The position numbers were made by a program, and so were the translations under genes. The notes under the pieces were generated by a model that made no database searches, was not told the DNA's origin, and saw nothing but the letters and a program-made list of their open reading frames with translations. A stretch of 64,000 nt of DNA from a candidate division BRC1 bacterium HGW-BRC1-1 (GTDB lineage: Bacteria > Sumerlaeota > Sumerlaeia > Sumerlaeales > Sumerlaeaceae). Numbering within the stretch: the stretch's first letter is position 1; each line of letters opens with the position of its first letter. Where the stretch lies: contig PHCB01000012.1 in the NCBI GenBank assembly GCA_002842095.1, forward strand, positions 1 through 64,000. Direction: 5' to 3'. Of the stretch, positions 59,064 to 64,000 are shown piece by piece.

Positions 59064-59723
59064 TTGTCGAAAATACGCGGCGCGTTTACGCTCATCGAAT
59101 TGCTGGTGGTGGTGGCCATCATCGCCATACTGGCGGCCATAGCGGTGCCCAACTACATGGATGCGCAGGCCCGATCCAAGGTGAGCGTGGTGCATAACGA
59201 TCTGCGTGTGACCACGCTGGCGCTGGAATCTTACCGCGTGGATTTCAACCGGTATCCCTCCGCAAGGGGCGCGACGGCCAGTACGGTAATGCCGTTTGTG
59301 AATCCTCTCAGCCTGCGACTTCAGCCCCTTACGACGCCGGTGGGTTATGTGACGAGCGTGCCCAAGGATGTGTTCCGCTGCAACGCCGCATGGGGTAATC
59401 CCGACAAGTCGATCATGGACAGCTTCGATTACGTCTGCGCCGAGGACGTGCCTACGCGCGGTAGCGGGCTCACTTCGGGCGGCTGGTGGCGGTTGAACAG
59501 CAGCGGGCCGGATCTTTACCAAGCGTTCGGCGGGCGGCCCCATGATGATTTCGATTGCAACGAGAAGGGCGTGGACTACGACCCGACCAACGGCACTCGC
59601 AGCGTGGGCGATATTGTGCGGGTGGGGCCACTGCACACGCGGCTGGGCAACCCGCTGGACCCTTCCAACCCGAACCGGCCTGGGATCGTGCGGGTGCCTA
59701 AGTATATGGAGCAGTATCAATGA
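59064..59723 (+). CDS. Prepilin-like protein 1 (type II secretion/type IV pilin-like)
   Basis: A 219-residue protein with a class III signal: short basic leader SKIRGA then 'FTLIELLVVVAIIAILAA', cleaved before Phe with Glu at +5. TTG at 59064 is taken as start because AGGAG lies 8 bases before it and the leader is then of normal length. The rest ('SKVSVVHNDLRVTTLALESYRVDFNRYP', then a Gly/Asn/Asp-rich globular part) follows the pseudopilin-like family common in planctomycete-type genomes, where many copies exist. Likely an exported filament component or surface protein. Confidence 0.87.
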   Translation: MSKIRGAFTLIELLVVVAIIAILAAIAVPNYMDAQARSKVSVVHNDLRVTTLALESYRVDFNRYPSARGATASTVMPFVNPLSLRLQPLTTPVGYVTSVPKDVFRCNAAWGNPDKSIMDSFDYVCAEDVPTRGSGLTSGGWWRLNSSGPDLYQAFGGRPHDDFDCNEKGVDYDPTNGTRSVGDIVRVGPLHTRLGNPLDPSNPNRPGIVRVPKYMEQYQ

Positions 59724-59907
59724 ATTCGCGAGGTTTGCGTTGGGCGGGGGCGGGAACTGGTACTGGCACAGGGCATCGCTACACTTGAGGGGTGCGCTGG
59801 TTCGATCGGGGGTAGGAATGCCCCCGCACCTGTATTAGGGTTCTTGTCCCCATATTTATAGCGCGGGGCTTGACGTGGCCGTTTATTGTGTTTCCATGCA
59901 GGGTACT

Positions 59908-60507
59908 ATGATCGAAACTCTTCGGAACTCTTCTGCTCGTCGCGCTTTTACGCTTATCGAATTGCTTATCGTGGTGGCCATCATCGCCATCCTTGCGGCC
60001 ATCGCGGTGCCGAACTTTCTGGAGGCTCAGGTACGCAGCAAGGTGAGCCGTGTGAAGGCGGACCTGCGGAGTATGGCGACGGCCATCGAGAGCTACGTGG
60101 TGGACAATAATAAATACCCGCCGGAGAACTGGGCCAGCCCACACCTGATAACGGTGTTGGGTGGGCAGCACATCCCCAACATCATGCGGCTGACGCGGCT
60201 CACCACACCGGTCGCGTATGTGACGGCGATTCCGGCGGACGTTTTTGCGCCGAATGATGACCCCATCAATCTGATGCTGCCGCACACGTTCCATTACGTT
60301 TCGATCAACGATCCTCTGCATCCCGGCGATCAGGTTTTTTTCCTGGGCCAGAATGATGAAAAGCGCCAGATGATGTGGATGCTGCAAAGCTGCGGACCGG
60401 ATCGCGGATCCGACGGACCGGCTTCCAGCACCTATTGGCAGTTCCCGCAATACGACTCGACCAATGGCAGCGTCAGCATCGGCAACATTCTGCGCAGCGG
60501 TCCGTAG
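59908..60507 (+). CDS. Prepilin-like protein 2 (type II secretion/type IV pilin-like)
   Basis: A 199-residue relative of the preceding gene: leader MIETLRNSSARRA, then 'FTLIELLIVVAIIAILAA', then 'VRSKVSRVKADLRSMATAIESYVVDNNKYPPE'. The C-terminal globular half differs from protein 1 but shares 'LTTPVAYVTAIPADVF' with its 'LTTPVGYVTSVPKDVF'. ATG at 59908 is preferred (AGGG just upstream); ATG at 59896 also in frame. No prepilin peptidase or assembly ATPase is in the window. It is followed at once by a membrane protein gene. Confidence 0.87.
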   Translation: MIETLRNSSARRAFTLIELLIVVAIIAILAAIAVPNFLEAQVRSKVSRVKADLRSMATAIESYVVDNNKYPPENWASPHLITVLGGQHIPNIMRLTRLTTPVAYVTAIPADVFAPNDDPINLMLPHTFHYVSINDPLHPGDQVFFLGQNDEKRQMMWMLQSCGPDRGSDGPASSTYWQFPQYDSTNGSVSIGNILRSGP

Positions 60508-60513
60508 GATTTG

Positions 60514-62508
60514 GTGGCAGCCACCATCTCTTTCGCTCTCTTTTTTCTTTCCGCCGTTGCACTGCTCGGCACCGGTGCGCTGGTGGCGCGCACGGTGGCG
60601 GTGCGGCGTGATGAGCGGTTTTTGTGGATGTCGGTTTGCGCGGGCCTGCAACTGGGGCTTCTGCCACAGCTGCTCTCGGCGTTTCATGCGCTGAACCGAC
60701 CGACCTGGCTGGGCGCGCAGATGGCTCTGCTCGTGGCGACCGCGTTAATCGTACGCTTCATGCCGCGATCAAAGTTGCGGCTACTCTCCACGAACCCACG
60801 GCCCGCGCTGCGCCAGCCTCCCGTGATGCAGATGGCGACCGCACTGGCGGCGATGTTCGTGGGGGTTGCGCTGGCAGCGTCGTTTTATCGCCTCACCACG
60901 CGCCCCGTTCATGCCTTCGACGATCTGATGTATCACGGCTCGCGAGTGCTTTATGCCATTCAGGAGCAGACCATCTTTTTCGCGCCGACGCACAACGAGC
61001 GTCAGACGGCATTCGGCTGGATGGGCGAACTGCCTTTTCTGTGGGCGCTGCTTTTCACGCGGCACGAGTTGTTCGCCCGCGTGGTGGAGTGGTGCTGTTT
61101 TCCGCTGACATGTGTGGGGATGGCGCTGACGGCGGCGCGACTGGGACTGCCGCGGGTAGCGCAATGGGGCACGGTGGCGCTGTGGTGCGCCACCCCGGTG
61201 GTGTTTCGCTTCTCACCGCATATGAAACCAGACCTCTGGATGGCCTTCTGGACCCTTGCGATGTTCTGGGGGATCATCGCCGCAGTGCGCCAGCCTCGTG
61301 CGGCGGGGGTGCGGTGTTTGGTGCTGGCGGGTCTGGCGCTGGGTCTGGCCACGGGGGTGCGCCACATTTCGCTGGCGATGCTGCCGGGAGCGGCGCTGGT
61401 GGCGCTACTCGTATGCCCGCCCCGCGCCTCGCGGCAGGCCTCGCGGCAGGCCTTGCGGCGGTTTGCGGCCAGTACGAGTTTTGTTCTCGCGCTAATCATC
61501 GGCGCGGGGGCGTCGGGTTTGTACAGCGTGATGGTTCTGAACACGTTGCAACTGGGCGGGCCCATCGGGTCGCCGGGTTTCGTGGCGTTTCATTCGTCGC
61601 CGTTCATCCCTTTAAAACCGATCGTTCACGCAGGACGGTTGCTCTTTGAACTGGCCGAACTGCCGGTGATGCCGGTGGGCGCCGAGGCGTTGGAACAGGC
61701 CCAAGCGGCACTGGCCCACAAGCTGACACTCGACCATCCGCTGCCTTGGGAAGTGGGTCGGGTGCAGGAAAAGATCTTCCAGATTGCCGTGCCTCACCGG
61801 GCGTTGCGACTGGGCCTCGGGGGGATGCTGTGGCTGGTCGTTGGCTTCGTAATTTTGATCGCGGCCACCAGGGCCCGGGGACGGCGCGGACGGCTTCGGC
61901 TTGCATCCGCGGCCACTGCATTTGTGAGCCTGAGCGGCCTCGCCGGAATTGTTTTTCAACTGGCCTGGCGATCGGGCAACATGACGCGCTATCTGGTGGG
62001 GCCTTTTGTAGCGGTGCCGATCATGGCATTTTGGGCGGTGCGAAATCGCCCGCGATGGATGCTGGTGCTGCTGGCCGTGGCGCTGCTGCAAGGCGGCGCT
62101 CTGGTGGCAGGCGACATCTTTGCCAACCGGTGGCCAATGCCCGAAGAGCGCCCGTGGGTGGATCAGGTGAAGGCGGTGGACGCCGCCCTGCCACCCGATG
62201 CGCGCCTTCTGTTATTCTGCCATCAGGATTGTGCCGATTACCTGCTCTTCGGACCGTCGACCGGGCTGCGCCGCCAGGTCATTCCGTGGGGCAACGCTGC
62301 CATCACCACAGCCACTCTGGCGCACATGGTTATCGAGAGCGACGTCGATTATGCCTTCTTCGAAAGCACGACGCGGGTTAGCCGCCATTGGGATCCGGAG
62401 TTCGTGGTCTCCCCCGCCGCTGAATGGTTTCGCGAAACTGCCGGATGGCAGCAGGTGCCGGTCGACGGCGTAACCACCGGCGCGCTTTTCCGCCGGGCTC
62501 AGCGGTAG
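60514..62508 (+). CDS. Polytopic membrane protein, GT-C glycosyltransferase-like
   Basis: About 664 residues with some 12 hydrophobic helices and a soluble C-terminal 100 residues. The first extracytoplasmic loop 'VHAFDDLMYHGSRVLYAIQEQ' has the paired acidic residues usual in GT-C enzymes; assignment to a family is not possible by eye. GTG at 60514 is four bases after an AGGA that overlaps the stop of the prepilin gene, so translation is coupled to it. It may glycosylate an exported product, perhaps the prepilins, which is inference. Overlaps the convergent phosphatase gene by 10 bases. Confidence 0.68.
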   Translation: MAATISFALFFLSAVALLGTGALVARTVAVRRDERFLWMSVCAGLQLGLLPQLLSAFHALNRPTWLGAQMALLVATALIVRFMPRSKLRLLSTNPRPALRQPPVMQMATALAAMFVGVALAASFYRLTTRPVHAFDDLMYHGSRVLYAIQEQTIFFAPTHNERQTAFGWMGELPFLWALLFTRHELFARVVEWCCFPLTCVGMALTAARLGLPRVAQWGTVALWCATPVVFRFSPHMKPDLWMAFWTLAMFWGIIAAVRQPRAAGVRCLVLAGLALGLATGVRHISLAMLPGAALVALLVCPPRASRQASRQALRRFAASTSFVLALIIGAGASGLYSVMVLNTLQLGGPIGSPGFVAFHSSPFIPLKPIVHAGRLLFELAELPVMPVGAEALEQAQAALAHKLTLDHPLPWEVGRVQEKIFQIAVPHRALRLGLGGMLWLVVGFVILIAATRARGRRGRLRLASAATAFVSLSGLAGIVFQLAWRSGNMTRYLVGPFVAVPIMAFWAVRNRPRWMLVLLAVALLQGGALVAGDIFANRWPMPEERPWVDQVKAVDAALPPDARLLLFCHQDCADYLLFGPSTGLRRQVIPWGNAAITTATLAHMVIESDVDYAFFESTTRVSRHWDPEFVVSPAAEWFRETAGWQQVPVDGVTTGALFRRAQR

Positions 62509-64000
62509 CGCGCCGCCAGCAGGGTGATGTCGTCACTCTGGGCGGCGCCCTCGGTGAAATTGTGGATGGCCGCCAGCACACCGTTTACCGTTTCGGCGGG
62601 CGTGGTGGTCCTGGCGGTTGCGACGAAATTCAACAGCCCATCCTCGGTGAACATTTCGCGGCGGGCGTTCATGGCTTCGGTCACTCCATCGGTGAAGAGC
62701 AAAACCGTGTCGCCGTGGGTAAGCCGCAACGCGGCCGCCGTGAAATCCTGATTGGGCACGGCTCCCAGCGCGATGTTGGCCGAACCCGTCAGGCGTTCGT
62801 GGGTGCCATCGGCGTGGATGATCACCGGTTCATCGTGGCCGCCGTTGCAATACTCGATGAGGCCCGATCGCAAATCGATGATGCCATAGAACGCCGATAC
62901 AAACATGGTCGGGGCCGTGCTTTCCTCCAGCAGGTTGTTCACGTGTCGCAGCACATCGGCGGGGCCAATGCCGCTCATGGCCGCGGAACGAAGCATGGCG
63001 CGACTGGCTGCCATGAGGATCGCCGCCGGAACGCCCTTGCCCGAAACATCGCCGACAAGGATTCCGAACAGATCGTCATCGATGAGGAAGTAATCGTAAA
63101 AATCGCCGCCGACTTCCTTGGCGGGAATCATTTCCGCGTGAACGTCGAACTCTTCACGGCCCGAGAAGCGCCCGTCGGCGCGGGGCAGGATGGCATCTTG
63201 AATCTGGCGGGCGACGGACAGCTCGCTATCCATGGCCAGAAGACGGGTGCGCGCGTCCAGGGCCGCCTGGCGCTCGGTCAGATCGCGCACGAAAACAGTC
63301 ACGATGTGGCGGCTTTCGAGGTGCGCCGGCGACACGGCCAGTTCCACCGGCAGCGTGGTGCCATCGCGGCGCACGGCGATGATCTCCAACCGCTGCGCTG
63401 TGATGCCGCCATCCACCGCCGCAAGCCTGTTCCAGGTGGACGTATTGAATGTCCCGCCTTCGGCCTTCTTAAACAGGGTGTCGAAGTTACGTCCGATGAT
63501 TTCGTCCGGCGTATAGCCGAACGTGCGCTCGGCCTGTCGGTTCCATGCGAGAATATTGCCGTGGGCATCAAGGACCACGAGGGGGTCCAGAGCGGTCTGA
63601 AAAACCGCGCGATAACGCTCCTCGCTTTCGCGCAGGGCAACCTCGGCTCGACGCCGCTCAACTATCTCCGTTTCGAGGCGGGTCGCATGGCCGGCGAGTT
63701 GCGCGGTCTTGCGTCGCACCTGCATGCGCAACAGCACCGCAATGAGCAACGCCAGAATCAAAGCGCCACCACCGCCGACCAGGGCCCACACCGCCCACCA
63801 CGGGAACCAGTTCGTGCGTGTGTCGGGCAGCCAGCGGGCCAGCGCACGATTCAACGCCGAGTCGGGCGACTGCTTCATGGCCTCCAGATGCCTGTCGATG
63901 GCCTCGCGCAGATCGGCGTTTTTATCTTTGGGAAATGCGAAATGAACGCGGATCGGGTCGAGAATCATGGGACTGCGCTTGATCTTGAAGCGTCGCTCAT
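62499..64000 (-). CDS. Sensor phosphatase: solute-binding domain, PAS and SpoIIE/PP2C (5' end beyond window)
   Basis: The frame stays open to the right edge, so the N-terminus is missing. The first visible residues ('PIRVHFAFPKDKNADLREAIDRHLEAM') look like the end of a periplasmic SBP_bac_3 domain. Then one membrane helix ('WAVWALVGGGGALILALLIAVLL'), a short coiled coil, a PAS domain ('YRAVFQTALDPLVVLDAHGNILAWN') and a SpoIIE/RsbU-type PP2C phosphatase with 'GGDFYDYFLI', 'VGDVSGKGVPAAILMA', 'LLFTDGVTEA' and 'SDDITLL'. It should sense an external solute and dephosphorylate an anti-sigma antagonist or similar target; the partner is not in the window. Confidence 0.88.
   Translation of the reverse strand, partial: ERRFKIKRSPMILDPIRVHFAFPKDKNADLREAIDRHLEAMKQSPDSALNRALARWLPDTRTNWFPWWAVWALVGGGGALILALLIAVLLRMQVRRKTAQLAGHATRLETEIVERRRAEVALRESEERYRAVFQTALDPLVVLDAHGNILAWNRQAERTFGYTPDEIIGRNFDTLFKKAEGGTFNTSTWNRLAAVDGGITAQRLEIIAVRRDGTTLPVELAVSPAHLESRHIVTVFVRDLTERQAALDARTRLLAMDSELSVARQIQDAILPRADGRFSGREEFDVHAEMIPAKEVGGDFYDYFLIDDDLFGILVGDVSGKGVPAAILMAASRAMLRSAAMSGIGPADVLRHVNNLLEESTAPTMFVSAFYGIIDLRSGLIEYCNGGHDEPVIIHADGTHERLTGSANIALGAVPNQDFTAAALRLTHGDTVLLFTDGVTEAMNARREMFTEDGLLNFVATARTTTPAETVNGVLAAIHNFTEGAAQSDDITLLAARYR

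Overview
The window is dense, G+C-rich chromosomal DNA from a diderm-type bacterium. MurE carries the diaminopimelate-type DNPR motif, there are several lipobox lipoproteins, and two prepilin-like proteins have the FTLIEL leader seen in planctomycete, verrucomicrobial and Sumerlaeota/Hydrogenedentota-like genomes. I lean to an uncultivated lineage of that kind, but this is inference; no rRNA or other decisive marker is present. I see no tRNA, CRISPR array, transposase or phage gene, so this looks like core chromosome with lineage-specific insertions.

Layout. 1-2.6 kb: 42-bp tandem repeat, a membrane protein and prfA. 2.6-10.2 kb: two large secreted proteins on the minus strand, an N-acetylmuramoyl-alanine amidase with inserted and added domains, and a gingipain-type C25 peptidase. 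10.3-12.4 kb: GT4 glycosyltransferase and glycerophosphodiesterase. 12.5-14.4 kb: an unusual three-part fusion (PurE-like, double Clp_N-like, YrdC/Sua5-like). 14.9-19.4 kb: rpoD and pnp, convergent, sharing a bidirectional terminator. 20.2-22.1 kb: divergent mntH and mntR. 22.3-25.1 kb: secreted family-10-like glycosidase and dihydropyrimidinase. 25.0-33.1 kb: a minus-strand cell-wall peptide locus with three enolase-superfamily dipeptide epimerases, an M20 dipeptidase, murE and a GT-C membrane protein. 33.4-39.8 kb: plus-strand rplS, polysaccharide deacetylase, GT2, cyclophilin, dnaG and a PP2C phosphatase. 39.9-44.8 kb: nusA, small secreted proteins, a TetR regulator and rpsT. 45.0-58.7 kb: a tandem array of four related giant exported proteins built of carboxypeptidase-regulatory/transthyretin-like repeats, one truncated. 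59.1-64 kb: two prepilin-like proteins, a polytopic GT-C-like protein and a SpoIIE-type sensor phosphatase that runs off the right edge.

Themes. Much of the window concerns the envelope: wall cleavage (amidase, deacetylase), wall peptide turnover (epimerases, dipeptidase, MurE), surface glycans (GT4, GT2, GT-C) and large exported repeat proteins. Housekeeping genes (prfA, rpoD, pnp, rplS, dnaG, nusA, rpsT) each stand without their usual operon partners. The most unusual items are the PurE/Clp_N/YrdC fusion with altered catalytic positions, the four-gene repeat-protein array, the triple-epimerase locus, and an 11-bp iterated sequence found in two distant intergenic gaps.
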